DNA from: Scatomorpha sp964367935
GTDB lineage: Bacteria > Bacillota > Clostridia > Oscillospirales > Oscillospiraceae
NCBI GenBank assembly: GCA_964367935.1
Contig: CAYIYZ010000010.1
Coordinates: 1 to 59,388, forward strand
Direction: 5' to 3'
Length of the DNA stretch: 59,388 bases
Numbering within the stretch: the stretch's first letter is position 1; each line of letters opens with the position of its first letter. The translations under genes were made by a program, and so were the position numbers. Of the stretch, positions 24,002-32,583 are shown in pieces. The notes below the pieces were generated by a model, which worked only from the letters and a program-made list of their open reading frames with translations, was not told the DNA's origin and did no database searches.

Positions 24002-26389
24002 ATGTACAGGGTAATCAAAAGAGACGGGGAGCGCGTTGAGTTCGATATCGTTAAGATAGCGAGCGCAATAAAGAAGGCTTTCGAGGCGACTAACACGAAC
24101 TTCAATGACAGTGTGTTGGACTTTCTGGCACTTAGAGTCACTGCGGACTTTCAGACTAAGATAAAGGACGGGTTCATCAGTGTTGAGGACGTACAGGACA
24201 GCGTAGAATCGGTGTTGTCTTTGTCGGGCTATGACAATGTGGCGAAGTCATATATACTATATCGTAAGCAGAGGGAGAAGCTACGTAATATACGTTCGAC
24301 CTACCTTGACTACAAGGAGACGGTAAATTCCTATGTGAACGTCACGGACTGGCGTGTAAAGGAAAATAGCACAGTCACGTATTCCGTGGGCGGTCTCATA
24401 TTAAATAACTCGGGCGCTATAACAGCAAACTACTGGCTGAGTGAGATATATGACGAGGAGGTAGCGGCGGCGCACAAGAATGCGGACATGCACCTGCATG
24501 ACCTTTCTATGCTGACGGGCTACTGTGCCGGTTGGAGCCTCCGACAACTTATAACGGACGGTCTGGGCGGCATACCCGGCAAGATAACCTCGAGCCCTGC
24601 GAGCCACCTTTCGACGCTCTGCAATCAGATGGTAAATTTCTTGGGTATAATGCAAAATGAGTGGGCGGGCGCACAGGCGTTTTCGAGCTTTGACACTTAT
24701 CTTGCACCTTTCGTCAAGGTCGATAACTTGACGTATAAGGAAGTTAAGCAGTGCATACAGTCCTTTGTGTATGGTGTTAATACGCCTTCACGTTGGGGCA
24801 CACAGGCGCCGTTTTCGAACATCACTTTAGACTGGACAGTACCGCCCGATATGGCGGATATGCCCTGCATAGTCGGCGGCAAGGAGCAAAGCTTCACTTA
24901 CAAGGATTGTAAGGCGGAGATGGATATGGTAAACAAGGCGTTCATACAGCTCATGATAGAGGGCGATGCAAACGGCCGTGGCTTCCAGTACCCCATCCCG
25001 ACATACTCACTCACACGTGAATTTGACTGGAGCCCTACGGAGAACAATAAGCTACTGTTTGAGATGACAGCGAAGTACGGCACACCTTATTTCTCTAACT
25101 ATATAAACAGTGATATGGAGCCTTCGGATGTGCGCTCTATGTGCTGCAGGCTGCGTCTTGATTTGAGGGAATTGCGCAAGAAGTCCGGTGGCTTCTTCGG
25201 TAGTGGTGAGAGCACAGGCTCTATAGGCGTTGTCACTTTGAACATGGCACGTTTGGGCTACCTCGCAGAGGATGAGCAGGACTTCTATCAGAGGCTCGAT
25301 AAGCTCATGGACATAGCGGCACGCAGTCTAAAGAGAAAGCGTGAGATCGTGACGAAGCTCATGGACGAGGGTCTGTACCCTTACACGAAGCGTTATCTCG
25401 GCTCATTCGACAATCACTTCTCGACCATAGGCATAGTTGGCATGAATGAGGCAGGCTTGAACGCGAAGTGGATAGGCAAGGATATGAGTGATGAGACATG
25501 CCAAAAGTTCACTAAAAATGTGTTAGATCACATGCGTGAGAGGCTTGCTGACTATCAGGAGCAGTACGGCGACCTCTACAACTTAGAGGCGACACCGGCG
25601 GAGAGTACGACATATCGTTTGGCTAAGCACGATGTGGAGCGTTACCCCGACATTATAACAGCGGGCATGGAAGACGGAGTGCCCTACTATACGAACAGCT
25701 CGCATCTCCCTGTAAGCTATACTGAGGATATATTCTCGGCTCTCGATATACAGGACGAGTTACAGACACTCTATACCTCGGGCACGGTGTTCCATGCGTT
25801 CTTGGGCGAGAAGCTGACGGATTGGGAGTCGGCGGCGACGCTCATACGCAAGATAGCGGAGAACTATAAGTTACCCTACTATACCTTGAGCCCCACATAT
25901 TCAGTGTGTGCCGAGCATGGATATCTTACGGGCGAGCACTTCACCTGCCCAACATGCGACAAGAAGGCGGAGGTTTATTCGAGGATAACGGGCTACTATA
26001 GGCCTGTGCAGAACTGGAACGCAGGAAAGACGCAGGAGTACAAGGAGCGTTGTGAGTATGATATAGCGGCCTCACGTGAGATGCCTGTCAGTGTAGCACC
26101 GACACAGGCGAGTGATGCATCAGTTGTGGAACAGGTGGACGAGAATGCACGTATAATGCTTTTCACGAGTGAGACTTGCCCTAACTGTGATGTGGCGAAG
26201 GGATATCTTAGAGATAGCGGGATAAGCTATGAGGAGATGCCGGTCAAGGAGCATATGAAGCTTGCACGTAGTTTAAAGATAATGCAGGCGCCTACGCTTG
26301 TGGCGGAGGTCGGCAATAAGCCGCTCATATTCTCGGGCGCAGCGGACATAAAGCGCTTTGCAACACAGAGCGTACCGCACACGCACTAA
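24002..26389 (+). CDS. nrdD: Anaerobic ribonucleoside-triphosphate reductase NrdD with C-terminal glutaredoxin-like domain
   Basis: About 795 residues. An N-terminal ATP cone (MYRVIKRDGERVEFDIVKI) senses dATP/ATP; the catalytic barrel carries MCCRLRLDLRELRKK and GSGESTGSIGVVTLNMARLG; a zinc site is formed with FTCPTCDKK; the glycyl radical is in SRITGYY near residue 664. Unusually, a C-terminal ~75-residue redoxin follows (ARIMLFTSETCPNCDVAKGYL, then MQAPTLVAEV with the cis-proline). Class III enzymes of the NrdD2 type use thioredoxin-like reductants instead of formate, so this domain may be the built-in reductant. Upstream in-frame ATGs at 23963 and 23987 exist; 24002 is chosen because GGAGAG is well spaced and ATP cones start there. 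Confidence 0.94.
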   Translation: MYRVIKRDGERVEFDIVKIASAIKKAFEATNTNFNDSVLDFLALRVTADFQTKIKDGFISVEDVQDSVESVLSLSGYDNVAKSYILYRKQREKLRNIRSTYLDYKETVNSYVNVTDWRVKENSTVTYSVGGLILNNSGAITANYWLSEIYDEEVAAAHKNADMHLHDLSMLTGYCAGWSLRQLITDGLGGIPGKITSSPASHLSTLCNQMVNFLGIMQNEWAGAQAFSSFDTYLAPFVKVDNLTYKEVKQCIQSFVYGVNTPSRWGTQAPFSNITLDWTVPPDMADMPCIVGGKEQSFTYKDCKAEMDMVNKAFIQLMIEGDANGRGFQYPIPTYSLTREFDWSPTENNKLLFEMTAKYGTPYFSNYINSDMEPSDVRSMCCRLRLDLRELRKKSGGFFGSGESTGSIGVVTLNMARLGYLAEDEQDFYQRLDKLMDIAARSLKRKREIVTKLMDEGLYPYTKRYLGSFDNHFSTIGIVGMNEAGLNAKWIGKDMSDETCQKFTKNVLDHMRERLADYQEQYGDLYNLEATPAESTTYRLAKHDVERYPDIITAGMEDGVPYYTNSSHLPVSYTEDIFSALDIQDELQTLYTSGTVFHAFLGEKLTDWESAATLIRKIAENYKLPYYTLSPTYSVCAEHGYLTGEHFTCPTCDKKAEVYSRITGYYRPVQNWNAGKTQEYKERCEYDIAASREMPVSVAPTQASDASVVEQVDENARIMLFTSETCPNCDVAKGYLRDSGISYEEMPVKEHMKLARSLKIMQAPTLVAEVGNKPLIFSGAADIKRFATQSVPHTH

Positions 26390-26396
26390 ACGTATA

Positions 26397-26437
26397 AATT
26401 TGGCTATGCCCCACAAACACAGGGGCGTAGCCAAATT
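26397..26437 (+). terminator. Hairpin after nrdD, probable terminator
   Basis: AATTTGGCTATGCCCC and GGGGCGTAGCCAAATT pair (one T-G) around a 9-base loop, followed by only a short AT stretch. A terminator is likely but the U-tract is poor. Confidence 0.55.
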
Positions 26438-26650
26438 AAAAGTTGTGGGGACTCGGGGCAAAGCCCCGAGACGCCGTCCGCAGACGGCGAAATCCTTTGC
26501 CTTAAAAGCGTATTTTTGAAAGTGAATTTTCGCAAGTAGTGCGAAAAGAGAAAACTTTTTACAAGAAAAAAAGTTTTCTAACCCCTCGCAAGGGTCTTGG
26601 GGCGAAGCCCCAACTAAAAACAAACAAAAATAAAAATAAGAAACCATTTT
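26438..26650 (+). repeat. Dispersed intergenic repeat, copy A
   Basis: No gene lies here. The stretch begins AAAAGTTGTGGGG, holds several GC-rich hairpins (CTCGGGGC/GCCCCGAG, GCCGTC/GACGGC), a TTTTC-rich centre and ends with TTGGGGCGAAGCCCCAACT and an A-rich tail AAAACAAACAAAAATAAAAA. The same modules occur at 29784-29915 and 46428-46510. This looks like a family of short non-coding repeats, not a terminator alone. Confidence 0.7.
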
Positions 26651-26661
26651 TTGGAGGAGCA

Positions 26662-27300
26662 ATGGACATTAAGATACGATTAGAGCGAGAGAGTGACTAC
26701 AGGCATTGCGAGAATTTAGCTCGTGAGGCGTTTTGGAACCTCTATTTCCCCGGCTGTGACGAGCACTATGTGGTGCATAAGATGCGTGACTGCGCCGATT
26801 ACGTGAAAGAGCTCAGCTTTGTGGCGGAGATAGACGGTGTGGTGCAAGGCGCTATATACTTCACACGTTCACGAGTGGTGGGCACGGAGGGCAGGGGCGT
26901 TGAGACGGTTAGTTTCGGGCCCGTGTTCGTGTCACCGCATTTACACCGCAGTGGTGTGGGTAGGGCGCTCATAAGCCACGCCATAGAAAAAGCAAAAGAG
27001 ATGGGCATAGCGGGTATGCTCATTCTCGGCTACCCCTACCATTACGAGACCTATGGTTTTAGAGGTAGTAAGAAGTATAATATTTCGAATACGGACGGGA
27101 AATATTACAAGGGACTAATGGCGTTGCCATTGTACGAGGGCGCATTTGACGGCGTCAAGGGCTATGCGGAGTTTAGTTCCGTGTTCGAGGTGAGCCGTGA
27201 AGATGTGGAGGCTTTTGACGCTACATTTGCGCCCAAGGTAAAAGCGGTGCAGGATAGTCAGAAGGAGTACGAGACAGCGGCGTCGGCTTTGGATGAATAG
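26662..27300 (+). CDS. GNAT family N-acetyltransferase
   Basis: A 212-residue GNAT protein. The acetyl-CoA binding segment is FVSPHLHRSGVGRALISHAI (R/QxxGxG/A pattern), followed by GIAGMLILGYPYHYETYGFR, the usual strand and YGF motif of this family. It resembles YhbS-type acetyltransferases; the acceptor is unknown. The frame runs open from 26539 through the upstream repeat, but GGAGGAG five bases before ATG 26662 fixes the start. The next gene starts 11 bases after its stop. Confidence 0.88.
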   Translation: MDIKIRLERESDYRHCENLAREAFWNLYFPGCDEHYVVHKMRDCADYVKELSFVAEIDGVVQGAIYFTRSRVVGTEGRGVETVSFGPVFVSPHLHRSGVGRALISHAIEKAKEMGIAGMLILGYPYHYETYGFRGSKKYNISNTDGKYYKGLMALPLYEGAFDGVKGYAEFSSVFEVSREDVEAFDATFAPKVKAVQDSQKEYETAASALDE

Positions 27301-27311
27301 GAGTTCATAGT

Positions 27312-27845
27312 ATGCGAAAGACAATCATTTATATAGCGGCGAGTTTGGATGGCTATGTTGCGACAAAGGACGGCGATGTGGCATGGTTGGGCGGTGACGG
27401 CAGTGAGCCCGAGAATATGGGCAGTTATGATGAGTTTTACGAGCGTGTGGATACGGTAATACTCGGACGCACGACCTATGAGCAGATAGTGACGGACTTA
27501 TCGCCCGAGCAGTGGCCCTATGAGGGTAAGATGAGCTACGTTATGACGCACAGGGCGTATGAGGACAAGGAGGGCATACACTTCACTTCTGAGGATATAG
27601 GAGCACTTTTGGGGCGCTTAAAAGCGCAGGAGGGCAAGGATATTTGGATCTGCGGTGGTGCGTCTGTTGTAAATGAGGTGCTGAGGCTGTCGCTTGCGGA
27701 CGAGATTTGTATAAGCGTCATACCGATGATTTTGGGAAGTGGAATAAAGCTGTTTAAGGAAGGGCTCCCTGAATGCAAGTTGGAGCTCTCAGGTACACGG
27801 TCGTATAACGGTATGGTGGATTTAGTGTATAGACCACGCAAGTGA
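27312..27845 (+). CDS. Dihydrofolate reductase/RibD C-terminal-like protein
   Basis: A 177-residue protein with the RibD_C/DHFR-like fold markers: IYIAASLDGYVATKDGDVAWL, VILGRTTYEQIV, DIWICGGASVVNEVL and ISVIPMILGSGIKLF. Such YyaP-type proteins bind NADPH; a few reduce folate or pterin compounds, most are uncharacterised. It is not a classical FolA. It follows the GNAT gene closely with TAGGAG before its ATG, so the two may form an operon ending at the terminator downstream. Confidence 0.85.
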   Translation: MRKTIIYIAASLDGYVATKDGDVAWLGGDGSEPENMGSYDEFYERVDTVILGRTTYEQIVTDLSPEQWPYEGKMSYVMTHRAYEDKEGIHFTSEDIGALLGRLKAQEGKDIWICGGASVVNEVLRLSLADEICISVIPMILGSGIKLFKEGLPECKLELSGTRSYNGMVDLVYRPRK

Positions 27846-27859
27846 GCTAATAAAAATCT

Positions 27860-27891
27860 AAGCGGTGACTTTTTCGGTCACCGCCTTTTTT
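27860..27891 (+). terminator. Terminator after the RibD-like gene
   Basis: GCGGTGAC and GTCACCGC pair around a 7-base loop and are followed by six T. Confidence 0.9.
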
Positions 27892-27900
27892 GTGTGCGTG

Positions 27901-27929
27901 TTGCGTCGCTTGTCGAAATATGTTAATAT
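27901..27929 (+). promoter_or_regulatory. Probable promoter of the CoA-transferase gene
   Basis: TTGCGT (27901-27906), a 17-base spacer and TAATAT (27924-27929) lie about 40 bases before the ATG, right after a terminator. The match is moderate. Confidence 0.45.
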
Positions 27930-27970
27930 ATCTGTACGGTTAGTCCGAATTTATGTAAAAGGGGAATAGT

Positions 27971-29269
27971 ATGGATTACAAGAAGATGTATGCGGAGCGA
28001 CTTATCAGTGTAGATGAGGCTTTGGGGAAGGTAAAGGACGGAGATAGAATATTTACAAGTACCGCGGCAATGGAACCGCAGTGTTTCTTAAGTAACTTAC
28101 ATAAGCTACATGGCAAGGTAAAAGACATTTCGGTATATACGACCTTGCTGATCAAGTCATATCCCTTTGAGCAGGACGAGCAGTATAAATCTACCTTCGA
28201 CTGCAACTCATTTTTTATGATGGGCGCATCAAGGAAGGCGTTTCAGGCGGGGATAACAAGTCCGGTACCCGGCCACCTTCACGCTATAACAACACGCTAT
28301 ACGGATGAGTTTCCCGTGAATGTTTTCGTATGTTCTTGCACCCCTATGGATAAGCATGGCTATGTGCGCAGTTCCATGTCACTTATCAGTGAGAAAGAGG
28401 TTTTCAGGGCGGCGGATTTAGTGATATTCGAGGTGAATAAGAATGTGCCCGTCGTGTACGGTGATAATGAGTTCCATATATCGGAGATAGACTATCTTTA
28501 CGAGGCGGATTACGATCTACCTGTTCTGGCGGAGAGTGCGCCTACGGAGGTAGATATACAGATAGGTAAGCATGTTGCAGGCCTCATAAATGACGGTGAT
28601 ACTTTGCAAATAGGCATAGGGGCGATACCGGATGCGGTGGCTCTGTCGTTGACGGACAAAAAGGACTTAGGTATACATACGGAGATGCTCACATCCTCGA
28701 TAGCTGATCTGTATAATGCAGGAGTAATAAATGGGAAGAGCAAGACGCTCAATAACCGTAAGATAGTGGCGGCGTTCATTTTGGGATCGCAGAAGCTATA
28801 TGACTTTGCGGAGGAGAATCCGGGCGTGGTGCTAAAGGAAGCGAATTACGTGAACAATCCATGGGTCATAGCGCAAAATGACAATATGGTATCTATAAAC
28901 GCCTGTGTAGAGGTGGATTTCACGGGACAGATTTGTTCAGAGTCCATAGGCCCAAGACCTTTTAGCGGCAGTGGCGGTCAGAACGACACGGCGGAGGGTG
29001 CGATACATGCTAAGGGCGGCAGATCGATTATAGCCATGCACTCAACGAAGAAAGACGGCACGATATCAACCATAGTGCCTATGCTGAAAGAGGGCGCTAT
29101 AGTGACTCTGTCACGAAATAATATTGACTATGTGGTAACGGAATACGGAGTAGCTAAGCTAAAATCGAGAAATCTAAGGGAGCGTGCACTGAGTTTGATA
29201 GAGATAGCGCATCCGAAGTTCCGTGACGAGCTGCTTGCGAAGGCCCGTGAGCTGAAATACATACCCTAA
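27971..29269 (+). CDS. Acetyl-CoA hydrolase/transferase family, probable butyryl- or 4-hydroxybutyryl-CoA:acetate CoA-transferase
   Basis: A 432-residue class I CoA-transferase. The catalytic glutamate lies at residue 238 in GIHTEMLTSS, the same position as in the clostridial 4-hydroxybutyrate CoA-transferase; the CoA-binding loops are LQIGIGAIPDAV and PRPFSGSGGQNDTAEGA. The reaction moves CoA between an acyl-CoA and a free acid such as acetate. Substrate cannot be fixed from motifs alone; butyryl-CoA:acetate exchange, the last step of butyrate fermentation in many gut clostridia, is plausible. It has its own promoter and GGGGAA upstream of ATG. Confidence 0.9.
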   Translation: MDYKKMYAERLISVDEALGKVKDGDRIFTSTAAMEPQCFLSNLHKLHGKVKDISVYTTLLIKSYPFEQDEQYKSTFDCNSFFMMGASRKAFQAGITSPVPGHLHAITTRYTDEFPVNVFVCSCTPMDKHGYVRSSMSLISEKEVFRAADLVIFEVNKNVPVVYGDNEFHISEIDYLYEADYDLPVLAESAPTEVDIQIGKHVAGLINDGDTLQIGIGAIPDAVALSLTDKKDLGIHTEMLTSSIADLYNAGVINGKSKTLNNRKIVAAFILGSQKLYDFAEENPGVVLKEANYVNNPWVIAQNDNMVSINACVEVDFTGQICSESIGPRPFSGSGGQNDTAEGAIHAKGGRSIIAMHSTKKDGTISTIVPMLKEGAIVTLSRNNIDYVVTEYGVAKLKSRNLRERALSLIEIAHPKFRDELLAKARELKYIP

Positions 29270-29296
29270 ATATAAAAAGGGGGGGGCATTGTAGCC

Positions 29297-29785
29297 ATGC
29301 AGAAACCTGATTTGAGTAAGACGGAACTGAAGCTGTGCTTATTGCGCAGCTTGTGTGTGACGGCATTTGTGGCGCTTGCATTTGTGGGCGTACATATTTT
29401 CGATAACAGTGTATGGGTCACGCCCTTGGCGGCGACTGCATTTATAGCTTTTGCATTCCCCGGAGCAAAGTCAGCGCATCCTAGGGTATTGATAGGCGGC
29501 TATGCAACAGCTTGCTTATGGGGAGTTTTAGCGGCAGTATTTACGAATATGCTTGGTGGCGCTTACGGCTTAACGCTCGGCTTGTGTGTGCTCAGTTTGT
29601 TTTTAACGACATTTACTATGACAGCGCTTGACATTGAGCATCCGCCGGCTGCGGCTCTGTCTGTGGGTATAGCCTTGTATGAGGAATCTGCGAGGATGGC
29701 TTTGGCGGCACTTGTTTTTGTAGTGTTTTTGAGTGCAGTTAAGATGCCGCTTGCGCGTTTGCTTTTGGGCGAGCCAAAAAACTAA
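29297..29785 (+). CDS. HPP family membrane protein
   Basis: A 162-residue protein with four to five membrane helices and the family motif IEHPPAAALS between helices three and four; AFAFPGAKSAHPR follows the second helix. HPP proteins of plants and cyanobacteria transport nitrite; the bacterial role is otherwise unknown. The ATG is preceded by a run of eight G (29279-29286), serving as or replacing the ribosome binding site. It probably shares the CoA-transferase transcript. Confidence 0.85.
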   Translation: MQKPDLSKTELKLCLLRSLCVTAFVALAFVGVHIFDNSVWVTPLAATAFIAFAFPGAKSAHPRVLIGGYATACLWGVLAAVFTNMLGGAYGLTLGLCVLSLFLTTFTMTALDIEHPPAAALSVGIALYEESARMALAALVFVVFLSAVKMPLARLLLGEPKN

Positions 29786-29915
29786 AAGTTTTAATCAACT
29801 TTTTTTAAAAAGTTGTGGGGTGCAGGGGCAACGCCCTTGCCCGTGCGTCGCAACGCACGGAACTCTCAGGGGTTTGGGGCAAAGCCCCAACTTAAAAACT
29901 TAAAAACAAAAAATA
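29784..29915 (+). repeat. Dispersed intergenic repeat, copy B
   Basis: AAGTTTTAATCAACTTTTTT, AGTTGTGGGG, GGGGCAACGCCC, GTGCGTCGCAACGCAC and TTGGGGCAAAGCCCCAACTT follow one another, ending in an A-rich tail. The modules and their order match the copies at 26438 and 46428. It begins at the HPP stop codon. Confidence 0.75.
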
Positions 29916-29916
29916 C

Positions 29917-29950
29917 TAAAACTGCCGTCGCAAAAGCGACGGCAGTTTTT
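29917..29950. terminator. Bidirectional terminator
   Basis: AAAACTGCCGTCGC and GCGACGGCAGTTTT pair around AAAA, with T runs on both strands. It separates the convergent HPP and aldo/keto reductase genes. Confidence 0.92.
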
Positions 29951-29954
29951 CGTA

Positions 29955-31082
29955 CTATGTCAGCGCCGTGTGCGCCTCTTTTAATTTATTCGGGATATCT
30001 ATCTTCTGCGGACATAGGGGTGCACAAGCTCCGCACTCTACGCACTTAGATGCATCTATATCGTTCATTACCAATGAGACATTGTACAGCCACTTTTGCT
30101 GAGTCGTCTTTGCAATCTCATTCCAGTAATGAAATACGCCGGGGATGTTAACGCCGGCAGGACATGGCATACAATAGTTACATGCCGTGCACTCTATGTT
30201 CACTATGGACTTCCATGCCTCACGTGCCGCATCGTATACGAGCTGGTCCTCGGCGGTAAGCACATTACATTGTGCGTTTTCAAATATCCTCAAGCTGTCC
30301 TCAAGTTGTTCCATGGTAGATGTACCTGAAAGTACTATAGTTATCTCAGGCTGATCGTACAGCCATTTAAAGGCACGCTCGGAGTTAGGTAGGTCCTTCA
30401 AGCTGCCTGTGAATGCGTCTTCTACAACTTGCGGTACATCGTTTGTGAGTAGGCCACCGTGTAAAGGCTCCATCACAGCGACAGGTATACCCTTTGCCGA
30501 GGCGTGCTTGAGACCTTCCATGCCGGCTTGATTGTACTTGTCATAGTAGTTATACTGCAACATTATAAGATCCCAGTCAAAATAATCGACAACTGTCTTG
30601 AAATGTGCGAGCTCACTATGGATGGAAGCGGCGATATAGCTTATCTTGCCACGACGCTTTAAGTCCAGCATGAAGTCTATGGCATCGAAATTAAGTACCT
30701 TAGCCCAGTTCGTTTCAAAGAGATTATGCAGAAAATAAACGTCTATGTGCTCGACGTCCAATGCTGCCATCTGAGCATCGTAGTATTTTTGAAGGTCCTC
30801 CTTTGTCTTAACAGCGGACATAGGTAGCTTAGTTGCAAGTATGACCTTTTCCCTATACCCGTCCTTGAGTGCTTTGCCGACAACAGCCTCACTGCCTGCG
30901 TACATGTAAGCCGTGTCTATGTAGTTTACACCGCTGTCTATAGCTTTACGTATGAGTTCTATAGCCTTTGGCTCGTCTATACTGCTGATACCTTGATCGT
31001 CCGTCACAGATGGGAGCCTCATACATCCCAGACCTAAACGTGATACCTGCTTACCGTCGTGTTTGAAATCCGTATACTTCAT
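29955..31082 (-). CDS. Aldo/keto reductase with C-terminal 4Fe-4S ferredoxin domain
   Basis: A 375-residue fusion. Residues 1-~280 form the aldo/keto reductase barrel with the catalytic tetrad in YIDTAYMYAGSE (D, Y), ILATKLP (K) and DVYFLHNLF (H). The C-terminal ~90 residues carry cysteines in CTACNYCMPCPAGVNIP and CVECGACAPLCPQKIDIP, typical of a ferredoxin with 4Fe-4S clusters. Such fusions are frequent in anaerobes; the physiological substrate and whether ferredoxin replaces NADPH are unknown. AAGGAG precedes the ATG. It is convergent with the HPP gene. Confidence 0.92.
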   Translation of the reverse strand: MKYTDFKHDGKQVSRLGLGCMRLPSVTDDQGISSIDEPKAIELIRKAIDSGVNYIDTAYMYAGSEAVVGKALKDGYREKVILATKLPMSAVKTKEDLQKYYDAQMAALDVEHIDVYFLHNLFETNWAKVLNFDAIDFMLDLKRRGKISYIAASIHSELAHFKTVVDYFDWDLIMLQYNYYDKYNQAGMEGLKHASAKGIPVAVMEPLHGGLLTNDVPQVVEDAFTGSLKDLPNSERAFKWLYDQPEITIVLSGTSTMEQLEDSLRIFENAQCNVLTAEDQLVYDAAREAWKSIVNIECTACNYCMPCPAGVNIPGVFHYWNEIAKTTQQKWLYNVSLVMNDIDASKCVECGACAPLCPQKIDIPNKLKEAHTALT

Positions 31083-31125
31083 TTTTTGTTCTCCTTATTT
31101 GTTTTTCTACTTACGTAATGTTTTG

Positions 31126-31860
31126 TCACAGCATCCGACGCACTGTAACTTTGTACATAGCATAGGACAAAAGTGTAATATATATAGCGCCGACAGCTAA
31201 AAGAATGTAACTGTTTACGCCTGCTGTGTAATACTCGCTATGCGATGCTATGGCGACCGATGGCCAAAAAGCGGGCGCAAGGCCAAAGATGTAGCTCCAA
31301 GGCTCAGGCATATAGAGCGCCACTACGGGCGCAATGAGAAGAAAGCCTGATGCCTTCATGCTCGCAAATCCCTCGACCTTGTTTTTAGCGAACATGTTAA
31401 CAAGTAGCATTTCAAAAAGAACACCGGCCGATGCGAGCAAGTTGATTAAAAATGAGTCCCACAAAGGTACGTGGTAAAGGCCTATGCCCACGGTAACGAG
31501 CATGCCGCTTATAACGGAGAGCAGGGTGAACATAGCAGCTTTCGTAAGCACATAATGCGAAAACTTAACAGGGAGCACTAAAATCGCTGCTATAGTGGTA
31601 CTCTCTCTCTCATCGAGGAGCATCAGACCCATGACAGCTCCGAACACAACGGGGTTCATCACAACGAAGAACACCATAAGTGCGGGGTAGTGCGCTGCTA
31701 TTTCTATGCCTTGTCCTACAAGCGCACGCCCGATAATCGGGATAATCATGCGCCCTATAAACGTTAGAATTAGCGGATAGACGACAAGGAATAAAAGTAA
31801 GGTGTCCCTGCGAAGTATCTTTAGCTGAGAGGCGATGAGTTGTCTTGTCTTTGCGCCCAT
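31126..31860 (-). CDS. ABC-2 type permease (second permease of exporter)
   Basis: A 244-residue membrane protein with about six helices and no signal peptide, beginning MGAKTRQLIASQLKILRRD. GAVMGLMLLDERESTTIAAI before helix three is typical of ABC-2 export permeases. It is the last gene of an ATPase-permease-permease operon and overlaps the upstream permease by one base (TGATG), with AAGGAGGTG as ribosome binding site. Substrate unknown; small-molecule or drug export is likely by family. Confidence 0.87.
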   Translation of the reverse strand: MGAKTRQLIASQLKILRRDTLLLFLVVYPLILTFIGRMIIPIIGRALVGQGIEIAAHYPALMVFFVVMNPVVFGAVMGLMLLDERESTTIAAILVLPVKFSHYVLTKAAMFTLLSVISGMLVTVGIGLYHVPLWDSFLINLLASAGVLFEMLLVNMFAKNKVEGFASMKASGFLLIAPVVALYMPEPWSYIFGLAPAFWPSVAIASHSEYYTAGVNSYILLAVGAIYITLLSYAMYKVTVRRML

Positions 31861-32582
31861 CAGGTGCCACCTCCTTTGCCCATTATCCTATTATCCAAAA
31901 CTCGTACAGATAGCTTAAATAGCAATAATTCCCAAGCCAATAGATAGATGACGGGCAAGATAATCTGCAAAATCTCTGTATTACCCAGCATGGCGTCTGT
32001 TATCTGTATCATGGAGTAGGTGGGAAACAGCCAGAAGATATAGTCGAGAAAGTCTAAACTTGCAGAATTTACATAGCCTAAAAAGGGGCTAAATAAAAAG
32101 CCGAATAAAACGCCTATAGGTAAGATGAGGTCAGTGAAAGACTCAAAGAAAGACGAGAGGATGAGACCCAATAGCACGAAAAAAGCACAGGATATAAAAG
32201 CCGCCGCAAAGGCAAAGAATAGGTTTAAGTCCACACCCTTTATAAGTCTCACCGCAACAGCGAGCAATACGGCGATCACAGCCAATAGAGCCGATAGAGA
32301 GAGTAACTTAGCCATGACGTATTCACTTGTCTTCATGGGTGTTACAGCTAATGCCTCTAAGGAATTTTGCCCCTTTTCAAAATAGACCATACCACTTAGC
32401 AGTAGTAGTCCCGAGGCGGCAAAGTCTGTGATAAATATCATGGGCAGTGCGATGTCCATTGTACTTGTAGGCAGAAAGAAGACGACGCCTGCCCACATGA
32501 GTGTCATTATAAGAGCGGCGTATAAGATACCGTAGCGCAACTGAAAAAGCAGCTCCCACAGCACGAGCTTTCTAAGTCTCAT
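31860..32582 (-). CDS. ABC-2 type permease (first permease of exporter)
   Basis: A 240-residue membrane protein with about six helices (MRLRKLVLWELLFQLRYG start, FEKGQNSLEALAVTPMKTSE cytoplasmic segment). It would pair with the 31126-31860 permease as a heterodimeric channel. It starts two bases beyond the ATPase stop and GGAAGGGG lies upstream. Specificity unknown. Confidence 0.87.
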   Translation of the reverse strand: MRLRKLVLWELLFQLRYGILYAALIMTLMWAGVVFFLPTSTMDIALPMIFITDFAASGLLLLSGMVYFEKGQNSLEALAVTPMKTSEYVMAKLLSLSALLAVIAVLLAVAVRLIKGVDLNLFFAFAAAFISCAFFVLLGLILSSFFESFTDLILPIGVLFGFLFSPFLGYVNSASLDFLDYIFWLFPTYSMIQITDAMLGNTEILQIILPVIYLLAWELLLFKLSVRVLDNRIMGKGGGT

Positions 32583-32583
32583 A

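Noticed and set aside
26539..26661. Longer GNAT start
   Set aside because: The extension translates the intergenic repeat; GGAGGAG precedes ATG 26662.
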